Assembly (NCBI GenBank): GCA_016708585.1
Contig: JADJFK010000004.1
Location: forward strand, 1 to 64,000
Source: Sulfuritalea sp.
GTDB lineage: Bacteria > Pseudomonadota > Gammaproteobacteria > Burkholderiales > Rhodocyclaceae
Direction of reading: 5' to 3'
Length of the DNA stretch: 64,000 nucleotides
Under the pieces are notes generated by a model, which was not told the DNA's origin, made no database searches, and was given only the letters and a program-made list of their open reading frames with translations. This document shows, piece by piece, positions 39,622 to 50,116 of this stretch; within the stretch, counting starts at the first letter, position 1; each line of letters begins with the position of its first letter. The position numbers and the translations under genes are program-made.

Positions 39622-40723
39622 CACCCCTTGCTTCAGGCTGGCTTCGATGAAGGCATCGAGGTCGCCGTCGAGCACTTTCTGCGTGGCGGAGATTTCGACG
39701 TTGGTGCGCAGGTCCTTGATGCGCGAGTTGTCCAGCACGTAGCTGCGGATCTGGTGGCCCCAGCCGACGTCGGTCTTGCCGGCTTCCAGCTTGTCGGCTT
39801 CGGCCTGGCGCTTGCGCAGTTCGAGCTCGTAGAGGCGCGATTTCAGCATCGCCATCGCTTCGGCGCGGTTGCGGTGCTGCGAGCGGTCGTTCTGGCACTG
39901 GACGACGATGCCGGTCGGAACGTGGGTGATGCGGATCGCCGAGTCGGTCTTGTTGATGTGCTGGCCGCCGGCGCCGGAGGCGCGGAAGGTGTCGGTGCGC
40001 AGGTCGGCGGGGTTGATTTCGACCTCGATGCTGTCGTCGATCTCGGGATACACGTAAAGGCTGGCGAAGCTGGTGTGGCGCCCGCCCGAGGAATCGAAGG
40101 GGGACTTGCGTACCAGGCGATGCACGCCGGTCTCGGTACGCAGGAAGCCGTAGGCATAGTCGCCCTCGACCTTGAGCGAGGCGCTGCGGATGCCGGCGAC
40201 GTCGCCGTCGGTCTGCTCCAGCAGTTCGGTTTTCCAGCCCTTGCGCTCGCAGTATTTCAGGTACTGGCGCAGCAGCATGCTGGCCCAGTCGCAGGCTTCG
40301 GTGCCGCCGGCGCCGGCCTGGATGTCGATGAAGCAGTTGTTGGGGTCGGCCGGGTTGTTGAACATGCGGCGGAATTCGAGGTCGGCCACCAGTTTTTCCG
40401 CCCGGTCGAGATCGCCGTCGACGGCCGCCATGGTTTCCGCGTCGTCTTCGTCGCGCGCCAGTTCGAACAGTTCGCGGGCTTCGGCGAGGCCGGTGCCGAC
40501 GCCGGACAGGGTGCCGACCACGGCTTCGAGGGACTTCTTTTCGCGGCCCAGGGCCTGGGCGCGCTCGGCGTCGTCCCAGATTTTCGGGTCTTCGAGGATC
40601 TGGTTCAGTTCGGCGAGTTTTTCCGCTTTGCCATCGTAGTCAAAGATACCTCCGCAGCTGTTCGCCACGACCGGAAAGGTCGGCGATGCGGTTGGCGACG
40701 GCGTTGATGCGTTCGGCTTCCAT
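39619..40723 (-). CDS. prfB: Peptide chain release factor 2 (programmed frameshift)
   Basis: This product of 367 residues is made by reading 27 codons from ATG 40723 (MEAERINAVANRIADLSGRG), then slipping +1 at CTT TGA C and continuing to 39619. The main part has the RF2 stop-codon recognition region and the GGQ motif (SGAGGQHINKTDSAIR). It releases peptides at UGA and UAA. The in-frame UGA is the autoregulatory stop of RF2. The length agrees with E. coli RF2 (365). Confidence 0.96.
40639..40653 (-). promoter_or_regulatory. RF2 programmed +1 frameshift signal
   Basis: The minus strand reads GGAGGTATCTTTGAC: an internal Shine-Dalgarno-like GGAGG three bases before CTT, then TGA and C. It has all the elements of the classical RF2 autoregulatory site, with UGA at 40640-40642. 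Confidence 0.95.
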
Positions 40724-40850
40724 GACTGTTCCTGGCTGAAATGCAAAGACGGGAATTATACGCGCTGCGCCTGGCGACGTCGCTCGCGCAGTGATGAACC
40801 GGGGGCTGTGATAGCCTTGAATCTTTATCATCAACCCGGAAATTACGGCA

Positions 40851-41588
40851 ATGTCGGAAATGATTTTTTACGAACGGGTCGTGGCGCTCAACGACAAGAT
40901 CCACGGCGGGCTGCGGGTGCGTCCGGCAAGCAGCTTCGCGTATGCCGCGAGGACCAATTCGGTGCCGCTTCTGACCAGCGAGTTTTTCGAGGCGGCGCGC
41001 GAGTATCCGATCGTTTTTGCCCGCGGCGAAGCCGGTCCGGTGGCCGCGGCGCTGCTCGGCCTGCGCGAAGCGGAGAACCTTTTCGTCGACCGGGACGGCA
41101 AATGGGATGCGCGCTATGTACCGGCGTTCGTGCGGCGCTACCCCTTCGTCCCCGGCAAGGGCCCCCAGGGCGAATTGCTGGTATGCATCGACGAGGCGTC
41201 GTCGTGCTTCGATGCCGGCGAAGGCGAAGCCCTGTTCCAGGAGGGCAAGCCGACCCCGCAGCTGGAGCACGCGATGAAGTTCCTCGCCGAGTTCCACCAG
41301 GCGGCCGCCATCACCGAGACCCTGGGCCGGCGCTTGCAGGATCTGGGCGTGCTGCGCCAGGCCGATTCGGTAGCGCAATTGACCGATGGCACGCAGTTCC
41401 GCCTCAACGGCCTGAACGTGGTCGACGAATCCAAACTGCGCGCCCTGGATCGCGATGTGGTCCAGGAGTTGTTCGCCAGCGGCGGTCTGGCGGTGATCTA
41501 CGCCCACCTGATGTCCCTGGGAAATTTGGGCGGGCTGGTCGATCGTTTGAGCAAACGCGGCGCAAGCGTAAAGCCCGCAGTGTCCTGA
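40851..41588 (+). CDS. SapC family protein
   Basis: This 245-residue protein is related to the SapC family: typical segments are FAYAARTNSVPLLTSEF, EYPIVFARGEAGPVAAALLGL and YPFVPGKGPQGELLVCID. It has no signal peptide or membrane span in the sequence. The family's biochemical role is unknown; the name comes from a Campylobacter S-layer-associated protein. It is followed by a strong hairpin that separates it from pyrG. Confidence 0.85.
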   Translation: MSEMIFYERVVALNDKIHGGLRVRPASSFAYAARTNSVPLLTSEFFEAAREYPIVFARGEAGPVAAALLGLREAENLFVDRDGKWDARYVPAFVRRYPFVPGKGPQGELLVCIDEASSCFDAGEGEALFQEGKPTPQLEHAMKFLAEFHQAAAITETLGRRLQDLGVLRQADSVAQLTDGTQFRLNGLNVVDESKLRALDRDVVQELFASGGLAVIYAHLMSLGNLGGLVDRLSKRGASVKPAVS

Positions 41589-41606
41589 GGCCATGCCGGA
41601 CCGCCG

Positions 41607-41631
41607 GAAAGTCCGCCCGGTGCGGACTTTC
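41607..41631 (+). terminator. Hairpin terminator between sapC-like gene and pyrG
   Basis: GAAAGTCCGC and GCGGACTTTC form a perfect 10-bp stem with a 5-base loop, 19 bases after the sapC-like stop. The T-run lies inside the stem's 3' strand and is short, so termination may be partial. Confidence 0.6.
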
Positions 41632-41683
41632 TTGCGCGCGGAAAATTTCCGCTATGATTGGAATTTCCCGCAGCAGCATTTCC

Positions 41684-43315
41684 ATGGCCAAATACGTTTT
41701 CGTTACGGGTGGTGTCGTGTCCAGTCTGGGCAAGGGCATCGCCGCCGCCAGCCTCGGGGCGATCCTCGAATCGCGCGGCATCAAGGTTACCCACCTCAAG
41801 CTCGACCCCTACATCAACGTCGATCCCGGCACCATGTCGCCGTTCCAGCACGGCGAGGTGTTCGTTACCGAGGACGGCGCCGAGACCGACCTCGACCTCG
41901 GCCATTACGAGCGCTTCACCAGCGCCAAGATGGGCAAGCGCAACAACTTCACCACCGGCCAGATCTACGATTCGGTGATCAGGAAGGAGCGGCGCGGCGA
42001 GTATCTGGGCAAGACGGTGCAGGTCATCCCGCACATCACCGACGAGATCAAGATCCACATCAAGCGCGGCGCCGAGGGCGCCGACGTGGCCATCGTCGAG
42101 GTGGGCGGTACGGTGGGCGACATCGAATCGCTGCCCTTCCTCGAAGCGATTCGCCAGATGGGCATCGAAGAGGGCCGCGCCAACGCCTGCTACATCCACC
42201 TCACGCTGGTGCCCTGGATCGCCTCGGCCGGCGAACTCAAGACCAAGCCGACCCAGCACTCGGTCAAGGATCTGCGCGAGATCGGCATCCAGCCCGACAT
42301 CCTGCTGTGCCGCGCCGACCGGCCGATACCGGAGGACGAGCGGCGCAAGATCGCGCTGTTCACCAATGTCCAGCCCGAGGCGGTGATCGCCGCGCTCGAC
42401 GCCGATTCGATCTACAAGATTCCCGGCATGCTGCACGACCAGATGATCGACGAGATCGTCTGCCACAAGCTGGGCATCCTGGCCAAGGCCGCGAACCTCT
42501 CGGTCTGGAACAACCTGGTCGATGCGCTCGAACATCCGCAGCACGAGGTCAATGTCGCCTTCGTCGGCAAGTACGTCGATCTCACCGAGTCCTACAAGTC
42601 GCTGACCGAAGCCCTGGTGCATGCCGGCATCCACACGCGCAGCAAGGTATGCATCCACTTCATCGACTCCGAGGCGGTCGAGGCCGGCGGCACCGCGCCG
42701 CTGGAGAAGATGGATGCCATCCTGGTCCCCGGCGGTTTCGGCAAGCGCGGCACCGAAGGCAAGATCGCGGCGATCCGCCATGCGCGCGAAAACAGGGTGC
42801 CGTATCTGGGCATCTGCCTCGGCATGCAGCTCGCCACCATCGAGTTCGCCCGCCATGTCGCGGGTTTCGAGGGCGCCAACAGCACCGAGTTCGATGCCGA
42901 CACGCCGCATCCGGTGGTGGCGCTGATCACCGAATGGCAGGACCGCGAGGGGCGCGTCGAAAAGCGCGACGCCGGTTCCGACCTCGGCGGCACCATGCGT
43001 CTGGGCGCCCAGCGTTGTCCGGTCAAGCCCGGCACCCTGGCGTCGGCGATCTACGGCGCCGAGGTCAACGAGAGGCATCGCCATCGCTACGAGGTGAACA
43101 ACACCTACGTGCCCAAGCTCGAAGCGGCCGGCATGGTGATTTCGGCGCGCACGCCGAGCGAAGACCTGCCGGAGATGATGGAGCTGCCGGCGACGATGCA
43201 CCCGTGGTTCGTCGGCGTGCAGTTCCACCCCGAATTCACCTCCAACCCGCGCACGGGCCACCCGCTGTTCATCGCCTACGTCAAGGCGGCGCTGGCTCAC
43301 AAAGGCGTCAAGTGA
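41684..43315 (+). CDS. pyrG: CTP synthase
   Basis: This 543-residue protein has an N-terminal synthetase domain (KYVFVTGGVVSSLGKGI start, about 1-270) and a C-terminal glutamine amidotransferase domain with nucleophile Cys in YLGICLGMQLA and the HPEFTSNP His-Glu pair near the end. It makes CTP from UTP, ATP and glutamine. ATG 41684 begins the conserved MAKYVFVTGG. It starts a run of co-directional genes (pyrG, kdsA, DUF1330, eno, ftsB), a common betaproteobacterial order. Confidence 0.97.
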   Translation: MAKYVFVTGGVVSSLGKGIAAASLGAILESRGIKVTHLKLDPYINVDPGTMSPFQHGEVFVTEDGAETDLDLGHYERFTSAKMGKRNNFTTGQIYDSVIRKERRGEYLGKTVQVIPHITDEIKIHIKRGAEGADVAIVEVGGTVGDIESLPFLEAIRQMGIEEGRANACYIHLTLVPWIASAGELKTKPTQHSVKDLREIGIQPDILLCRADRPIPEDERRKIALFTNVQPEAVIAALDADSIYKIPGMLHDQMIDEIVCHKLGILAKAANLSVWNNLVDALEHPQHEVNVAFVGKYVDLTESYKSLTEALVHAGIHTRSKVCIHFIDSEAVEAGGTAPLEKMDAILVPGGFGKRGTEGKIAAIRHARENRVPYLGICLGMQLATIEFARHVAGFEGANSTEFDADTPHPVVALITEWQDREGRVEKRDAGSDLGGTMRLGAQRCPVKPGTLASAIYGAEVNERHRHRYEVNNTYVPKLEAAGMVISARTPSEDLPEMMELPATMHPWFVGVQFHPEFTSNPRTGHPLFIAYVKAALAHKGVK

Positions 43316-43346
43316 AGCTCTGCGACCCAACATGGAAAGTCGCACC

Positions 43347-44177
43347 ATGAAGCTGTGCGGCTTTGAGGTCGGCCTCGACCGGCCGCTGTTCCTGATCGCC
43401 GGCCCCTGTGTCATCGAATCGCGCGGGATGGCGCTCGATACCGCCGGGCAATTGCGCGACATCTGCCGCACGCTGGGCCTGAACTTCATCTACAAGTCGT
43501 CCTACGACAAGGCCAACCGCAGTTCCGGCAAGTCCTTCCGCGGGCTTGGCATGGAGCAGGGGCTGGACATCCTGGCCGATGTCAAAAAGCAGATCGGCGT
43601 GCCGGTGCTGACCGATGTGCATGCGGAACACGAAGTCGCGGCCGTCGCCTCCGTGGTCGACGTGCTGCAGACGCCGGCTTTCCTCTGCCGCCAGACCGAT
43701 TTCATCCAGGCCTGTGCCGCATCGGGCAAGCCGGTGAACATCAAGAAGGGCCAGTTCATGGCGCCCGGCGACATGAAGCAGGTGGTGCTCAAGGCGCGCG
43801 AAGTGAATGGCGGCGCTGACAACATCATGGTCTGCGAGCGCGGCGCGTCCTTCGGCTACAACAACCTGGTGTCCGACATGCGCAGCCTGGCGATCATGCG
43901 CGAGACCGGCTGCCCGGTGGTGTTCGACGCCACGCATTCGGTGCAGTTGCCGGGCGGGCAGGGCGACCGCAGCGGCGGCCAGCGCGAGTTCGTGCCGGTG
44001 CTGGCAAGGGCGGCCGTAGCCGTTGGCGTTGCCGGCCTGTTCATGGAAACGCATCCCGATCCGGCCAGGGCCATGTCCGACGGGCCCAACGCGTGGCCGC
44101 TGCCGCAGATGGCGGCGCTGCTGGAACAACTGGTGGAGCTCGACGCGCTGGTCAAGCGGAAAGCGATGTTCGCATGA
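43347..44177 (+). CDS. kdsA: 3-deoxy-D-manno-octulosonate 8-phosphate synthase
   Basis: This 276-residue protein has LIAGPCVIESRGMA near the start, YKSSYDKANRSS, TDVHAEHEV and DATHSVQLPGG, all hallmarks of KdsA. It condenses phosphoenolpyruvate with arabinose 5-phosphate for lipopolysaccharide inner core. I chose ATG 43347; an in-frame ATG five codons upstream is possible. Its stop overlaps the next start (ATGA). Confidence 0.95.
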   Translation: MKLCGFEVGLDRPLFLIAGPCVIESRGMALDTAGQLRDICRTLGLNFIYKSSYDKANRSSGKSFRGLGMEQGLDILADVKKQIGVPVLTDVHAEHEVAAVASVVDVLQTPAFLCRQTDFIQACAASGKPVNIKKGQFMAPGDMKQVVLKAREVNGGADNIMVCERGASFGYNNLVSDMRSLAIMRETGCPVVFDATHSVQLPGGQGDRSGGQREFVPVLARAAVAVGVAGLFMETHPDPARAMSDGPNAWPLPQMAALLEQLVELDALVKRKAMFA

Positions 44178-44467
44178 CGAAACTCGCCTACATGGTGGTA
44201 GACGCGCGCTCCAGCGATCCGGAGCGCATGGTCGAGTACCGCCGGCTGGCGCAGATTGCCGTGGCGCACTATGGCGGCCGCTACCTGGTGCGCGGCGCGC
44301 CCTACGAGACCCTGGAAGGCAACTGGCAGCCGCAGCGCCTGGTGGTGCTGGAATTTCCCGACATGGAAGCCGCGCGAAAGTTCTATGATTCTCCGGAATA
44401 TGCAGCAGCGCGCGCCGCGCGCGCAGGCGTGTCGGATTTCGACATGCTGCTGGCAGAGGCTTATTGA
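44174..44467 (+). CDS. DUF1330 family protein
   Basis: This 97-residue ferredoxin-like (dimeric alpha/beta barrel) protein has YLVRGAPYETLEGNWQPQRLVVLEFPDMEAARKFYDSPEY, of which the RGAP, E-G and FPD..A..FY positions are family signatures. Function unknown. It is translationally coupled to kdsA and followed by eno 21 bases later. Confidence 0.88.
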   Translation: MTKLAYMVVDARSSDPERMVEYRRLAQIAVAHYGGRYLVRGAPYETLEGNWQPQRLVVLEFPDMEAARKFYDSPEYAAARAARAGVSDFDMLLAEAY

Positions 44468-44488
44468 TTCAATCACGAGGAAACAATC

Positions 44489-45775
<1,287 letters not shown>

Positions 45776-45793
45776 GCCCCGCGGCCGTTCGCA

Positions 45794-46114
45794 ATGAATT
45801 GGCCGACGCTGGCGCTGGTCGTCCTCATCGCCCTCCTGCAATATCCGTTATGGCTGGGCAAGGGCGGCTGGATCCGCGTCTGGGACTACGAGCGCCAGCT
45901 GCAGGCGCAGCGCCAGGTCAACCAGAAGCTGGAGCAGCGCAATGCCGGCCTGGATGCCGAGGTGCGCGACCTCAAGTCGGGCCTCGATGCCATCGAAGAG
46001 CGTGCCCGCTATGAGCTGGGCATGATCAAGGAAGGCGAGGTTTTCGTCCAGGTGCCGCAGAAGGCCCCGCCGGCGCCAACCCCGCCGCCGGCCAAGGGCG
46101 ACGCGGCGCAGTGA
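45794..46114 (+). CDS. ftsB: Cell division protein FtsB
   Basis: This 106-residue protein has one N-terminal membrane helix (about 4-20), a coiled coil (about 30-70, RQVNQKLEQRNAGLDAEVRD) and the FtsB signature YELGMIKEGEVFVQV. It forms the FtsQBL complex of the divisome with the coiled coil in the periplasm. The Pro/Ala-rich tail is dispensable in relatives. Location right after eno is the standard position. Confidence 0.93.
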   Translation: MNWPTLALVVLIALLQYPLWLGKGGWIRVWDYERQLQAQRQVNQKLEQRNAGLDAEVRDLKSGLDAIEERARYELGMIKEGEVFVQVPQKAPPAPTPPPAKGDAAQ

Positions 46115-46115
46115 C

Positions 46116-46640
46116 TCAGTTCGCCTGTTGCAGGCCCGCGCGATAGCGCCGCGCGTTTTCCACGTAGCCCTGCGCCGCCAGCAGCAGGCGCGCCACTTCG
46201 TCGTCGGAGAGCTGGCGCACCACCTTGCCCGGCGAGCCCATCACCAGCGAGCGTTCCGGGATCACCTTGCCTTCCGGGATCAGCGAATTCGCGCCGATGA
46301 TGCAGTGGCGGCCGATCACGGCATGGTTGAGGATCACGCTCTTGATGCCGATCAGCGATTCCTCGCCGATGGTGCAGCCATGCAGCATGACCAGGTGGCC
46401 GACGGTGACGTTCGCGCCCAGGATCATCGGCACGCCGGCGTCGACGTGCAGTACCGAGCCGTCCTGGATGTTGCTGCCGGCGCCGATGGTGATCGTGTCG
46501 TTGTCGCCGCGCACGACGGCGTTCCACCAGATGCTGGCAGCGTCGCCGAGACGGACGTCGCCGATCACGGTGGCGTTGGGGGCGACCCAGGCCTTACGCC
46601 CGAGGACGGGCTGCCGGTCGCCGAGGTTGTAGATGGCCAT
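46116..46640 (-). CDS. Gamma-carbonic anhydrase family protein
   Basis: This 174-residue left-handed beta-helix protein has hexapeptide repeats (ATVIGDVRLGDAASIWW, then TVGHLVMLHGCTIGEE) and the His ligands in DVRLG..HVDAG..GHLVMLHGC. It is either a gamma-carbonic anhydrase or a non-catalytic relative. ATG 46640 chosen; the longer open frame is not supported. It is convergent with ftsB with one base between stops. Confidence 0.9.
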   Translation of the reverse strand: MAIYNLGDRQPVLGRKAWVAPNATVIGDVRLGDAASIWWNAVVRGDNDTITIGAGSNIQDGSVLHVDAGVPMILGANVTVGHLVMLHGCTIGEESLIGIKSVILNHAVIGRHCIIGANSLIPEGKVIPERSLVMGSPGKVVRQLSDDEVARLLLAAQGYVENARRYRAGLQQAN

Positions 46641-46663
46641 GGAATTCCTCCTGTTCGCGACGC

Positions 46664-48541
46664 CTAGCGGTCGCGTTTTGGCTTCCATTCCGGCTTGGCG
46701 CCGGCGGGCTTCTTCCAGTCCGGCTTCTTGCCGGCGCGGGCGGGCGGCGCCTTGCGCGGCGGGCGGGTATCGACGAACTCGCCGGGCGCCATGACGCGCG
46801 TCTTGAGCGCGAACTGGCGCACGCGGATGCGGCGCAGGATGTCCATCAGGTCGGCCGGCAGCGCGGCCGGCAGTTCCACCGAGCTGTAGTCGTCGAACAG
46901 GTTGATCTGGCCGATGTCCTTGCCGGCGATGCCGGCTTCGTTGGCGATGGCACCGACGATTTCCTTGGGCAGCACGCCCTGGTTGCGGCCGATCTCGATG
47001 CGGTAGCGTGCAAGTTGGCCGGGCGCGAAGCTGCGCGGCTGCACCGGCGTGTCGCCGCGGTTTTCGCGCGCCGGGCGCTCGCGGCGGGGTTCGGCGGCTC
47101 CGTCATCGGGCTTGCTGCGGGCCTTGAAATCGGGCTTGCGTTCAAAAGTCGGCGCTGGCGACACGGCGTGGGTAGCCGGCGCCGCATCGCGCGGCGCATG
47201 GTCGTTGGCGCCAGGCATTTGCAGCGGGCGTTCGCGCGTCGCCAGCCAGGCCAGCGCGGCGGCGATCTCGCGCGCGGCGATGTCCTGCTCGCCTTCCATG
47301 CGGCGCACCACGTCGAAGAAGAAATCCAGCTTCTCGCCCTTGATGATGTCCACCACCTGCTGGGTGAACTGGGCGACGCGGCGGTTGGCGACCTCGCCCG
47401 GGGTCGGCATGGTCAGTGCGGTGATCTTCTGCTTGGTGGCGCGCTCGATGAGTTTGAGCATGTACATCTCGCGCGGCGCCAGGAACAGGATGGCGCGGCC
47501 GGTGCGCCCGGCGCGGCCGGTGCGGCCGATGCGGTGCACGTAGGCCTCGGTGTCGTAGGGCACGTCGTAGTTGATGACGTGGCTGATGCGCGCCACGTCC
47601 AGCCCGCGCGCGGCGACGTCGGTGGCGACCACGATGTCGATGGTGCCGGCCTTGAGGCGTTCGATCACCTGTTCGCGCAGGCCCTGGGTCAGGTCGCCGT
47701 TCAACGCCGCGACCGAATAGCCGCGCGCTTCGAGCTTGTCGGCAAGTTCCACGGTGGCGGTCTTGGTGCGCACGAAGATGATGGCGGCGTCGAAATCGTC
47801 CTCGACTTCGAGGATGCGCGTCAGCGCTTCCAGCTTCTGCCCGGTATGCGTCTGGCAGTAAGACTGGCTGGTGCTGACCACGGTCGAGGTGGCCGAGCGG
47901 ATCTTGATTTCCTTCGGCTCGCGCAGGTGCTCGTGCGCCACGCGGCGGATCACGTCAGGCATGGTGGCCGAGAACAGCGCGGTCTGGCGCTCGGCCGGGG
48001 TGTGTTCGAGGATCCACTTGACGTCGTCGATGAAGCCCATGCGCAGCATTTCGTCGGCTTCGTCCAGCACCAGCGTTTGCAGGTTGCCCAGCACCAGGCT
48101 CTTGCGCTCCAGGTGGTCCATGACGCGTCCGGGTGTGCCGACGATGACGTGGGTGCCGCGCGACAGCGCGCGCAACTGCACCACCATGCTTTGCCCGCCG
48201 TAGATCGGCAGGACGTGGAAGCCGGGCATGTGGTGGGCGTACTTCTGCAAGGCCTCGGCGACCTGGATCGCCAGCTCGCGCGTCGGCGTCAGGATCAGGG
48301 CCTGCGGCACGGCGCGCTTGAGGTCGATCTTCTGTAGCAGCGGCAGGGCGAAGGCGGCGGTCTTGCCGGTGCCGGTCTGGGCCTCGCCGAGCAGGTCGTG
48401 GCCGGCCAGCAGCACGGGGATGCAGGCCGCCTGGATCGGTGAGGGCGTCTCGTAACCGACGTCGGCGAGCGCCTTGAGCAATGGCGGGGCAAGCCCGAGG
48501 GTGTCGAACCCGGCGGCAGTGATTTCTGGGGTGGTGGTCAT
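46664..48541 (-). CDS. deaD: DEAD-box RNA helicase (DeaD/CsdA type)
   Basis: This 625-residue protein has AQTGTGKTAAF, LDEADEML, the SAT motif and HRIGRTGRAGRTGRA. Its C-terminus bears the DbpA/CsdA RNA-binding domain (about 495-570, RYRIEIGRNQGVLPKEIVGAIANE) and a basic tail. It unwinds structured RNA in ribosome assembly and cold adaptation. The linker between core and RNA-binding domain contains a dispersed repeat copy encoding AVSPAPTF. Confidence 0.94.
   Translation of the reverse strand: MTTTPEITAAGFDTLGLAPPLLKALADVGYETPSPIQAACIPVLLAGHDLLGEAQTGTGKTAAFALPLLQKIDLKRAVPQALILTPTRELAIQVAEALQKYAHHMPGFHVLPIYGGQSMVVQLRALSRGTHVIVGTPGRVMDHLERKSLVLGNLQTLVLDEADEMLRMGFIDDVKWILEHTPAERQTALFSATMPDVIRRVAHEHLREPKEIKIRSATSTVVSTSQSYCQTHTGQKLEALTRILEVEDDFDAAIIFVRTKTATVELADKLEARGYSVAALNGDLTQGLREQVIERLKAGTIDIVVATDVAARGLDVARISHVINYDVPYDTEAYVHRIGRTGRAGRTGRAILFLAPREMYMLKLIERATKQKITALTMPTPGEVANRRVAQFTQQVVDIIKGEKLDFFFDVVRRMEGEQDIAAREIAAALAWLATRERPLQMPGANDHAPRDAAPATHAVSPAPTFERKPDFKARSKPDDGAAEPRRERPARENRGDTPVQPRSFAPGQLARYRIEIGRNQGVLPKEIVGAIANEAGIAGKDIGQINLFDDYSSVELPAALPADLMDILRRIRVRQFALKTRVMAPGEFVDTRPPRKAPPARAGKKPDWKKPAGAKPEWKPKRDR
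47144..47168 (+). repeat. Dispersed repeat, copy inside deaD
   Basis: AAAAGTCGGCGCTGGCG followed by ACACGGCG, in the flexible linker of the helicase. It is read on the minus strand as AVSPAPTF. Confidence 0.6.
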
Positions 48542-48648
48542 GGCATGCCTGCGCGGGGCAGGGAATTTCGAGGGAAAGGCGGGCCGGAGATGTTGAATCG
48601 GCCGGAGAACCGCGCATTATCCCCGAATTCGGGCCAAAAAGCCCGTGT

Positions 48649-49020
48649 TTATTCGCCCGCGGCGTGGCGTTCGATCACGCCGTCGATGAATTTGCGGAGG
48701 AATCCCTCGGTTTGCGCGCTGTGGAAACGGTCGATTTCGACGCCGCGGCTGTAGGCGATCACGGTCGGAAAGCCGCGCACCTTGTGCCGCCCGGCGATCC
48801 GCATGTTCTCGTCGGCGTCGACATTGGCCAGCAGGAAGGCGCCGTCGTAGCTGCGCGCCAGGCGGTCGAGCAAGGGGCCCAGCACGCGGCAGGGCGCGCA
48901 CCAGTCGGCGCCGATGTCGACCAGCACCGGGGTTTCATGTGAGCGCGCCACCACCGCCGTCTCGAAATCCTCTTCGGTGGCGTCGAAGATCCTTGCCGTT
49001 GCTTCCTGCTTCGTGTGCAT
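48649..49020 (-). CDS. Thioredoxin family protein
   Basis: This 123-residue thioredoxin-fold protein has active site WCAPC (in VDIGADWCAPCRVLG) and the cis-proline loop RGFPTVIAYSRG. There is no signal peptide, so it is cytosolic. It resembles thioredoxin-related proteins with an N-terminal acidic extension (TEEDFETAVV). It is likely a general disulfide reductase; no partner reductase is nearby. Confidence 0.88.
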   Translation of the reverse strand: MHTKQEATARIFDATEEDFETAVVARSHETPVLVDIGADWCAPCRVLGPLLDRLARSYDGAFLLANVDADENMRIAGRHKVRGFPTVIAYSRGVEIDRFHSAQTEGFLRKFIDGVIERHAAGE

Positions 49021-49036
49021 CGTGCGTGCGCTTCCG

Positions 49037-50053
49037 TCAGACCCGCAGCAGGGCGATCTTCAACGGCGGCTGGCCGTCGGAACTCGGGAAGTCGGCTTCC
49101 GGCAGGATCCATTCCATCTCGCGGATCGGCCGTCCGGCCTTGGCCGCGCTGCGCTGCAGCTGGTCCAGCCAGGCATCGCGCCTGACGTCGGCGACGTTGT
49201 TGCTGCAGATCAGCGTGCCGCCCTCGGCGACACAGAGCAGGGCCGGCTTGAACACGGCGGCGTAGTCATTGACCAGGTCCACCACGCCGAAGGGGCTCCT
49301 GGCGTAACGCGGCGGATCGAGGAAGACCAGGTCGAAGGCCTGCCTTTCCAGTTGCGGAAAGGGGGGCATCAGCTTGCCGCGCACCCGCTGCGCCTGGCCC
49401 AGCCCCGAGTACTGGCGCATCGCGGCGAAGGCATCGCACTTGACGAAGCGCGGGCGCACCGGCAGCGGGTTGAGCCGCGCGCTTTCCTTGCCGATCGACA
49501 GACTCGACTCGGCGAAATCGACATTGACCACGAAGCGCGCGCCGGCCTTCGCCGCCGCGATGCCGACGCCGCAGGTGTAGGCGAACAGGTTCAGCAGCGA
49601 TTTGCCCGGCGCTTCATGCATCACGCGCCGGCGCGCCGCGCGCAGGTCGAGGAACAGCCACGGGTCCTGCCCGGCATGGCGCCCGACGATGCGGTAGGCC
49701 ACGCCCATCTCGTGCATCTGGCGCGGCAGCGTCGCCGCGTCGATTTCCTCCGGCGGCAGCGGATTGGCGATGCGCGAATTGGCCTGGCTGCGATCGTTGT
49801 ACACCAGCGCCAGGCCCGGCAGGCGTTCGGCATAGAAGGCACGCAGCGCCGCGAGCGCCTGCGTTGCCAGCGGGCTGTGGAAGCACTGCACCAGCAGCAG
49901 CTCGCCGTAACGGTCGACGGTCAGGCCGGGATGGCCCTCGACGCTGCCGTGGAACAGGCGGTAGGCGTCGGTCTGCTCGGCGTGCAGGCGCACCAGGAGG
50001 CCGGCACGTGCATCAAATGCGGCGGCAAGCAAGGGAAGGAGGGTGTCGGACAT
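49037..50053 (-). CDS. RlmI-like class I SAM-dependent rRNA methyltransferase
   Basis: This 338-residue protein has a SAM-binding core (LLNLFAYTCGVGIAAAKAGA) and LDPPRYARSPFG (methyltransferase motif IV), preceded by an N-terminal domain with VDRYGELLLVQCFHS. It resembles RlmI and relatives that methylate C5 of 23S rRNA cytosine, but it lacks the full RlmI PUA domain, so the target is uncertain. It is next to a thioredoxin and a pseudouridine synthase. Confidence 0.82.
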   Translation of the reverse strand: MSDTLLPLLAAAFDARAGLLVRLHAEQTDAYRLFHGSVEGHPGLTVDRYGELLLVQCFHSPLATQALAALRAFYAERLPGLALVYNDRSQANSRIANPLPPEEIDAATLPRQMHEMGVAYRIVGRHAGQDPWLFLDLRAARRRVMHEAPGKSLLNLFAYTCGVGIAAAKAGARFVVNVDFAESSLSIGKESARLNPLPVRPRFVKCDAFAAMRQYSGLGQAQRVRGKLMPPFPQLERQAFDLVFLDPPRYARSPFGVVDLVNDYAAVFKPALLCVAEGGTLICSNNVADVRRDAWLDQLQRSAAKAGRPIREMEWILPEADFPSSDGQPPLKIALLRV

Positions 50054-50116
50054 GGGGGCTTCCCGGCAGATGTTGTGCGCGTGCCAGAAGCGGAAGGCGC
50101 GGAAAAGGGCGCCATC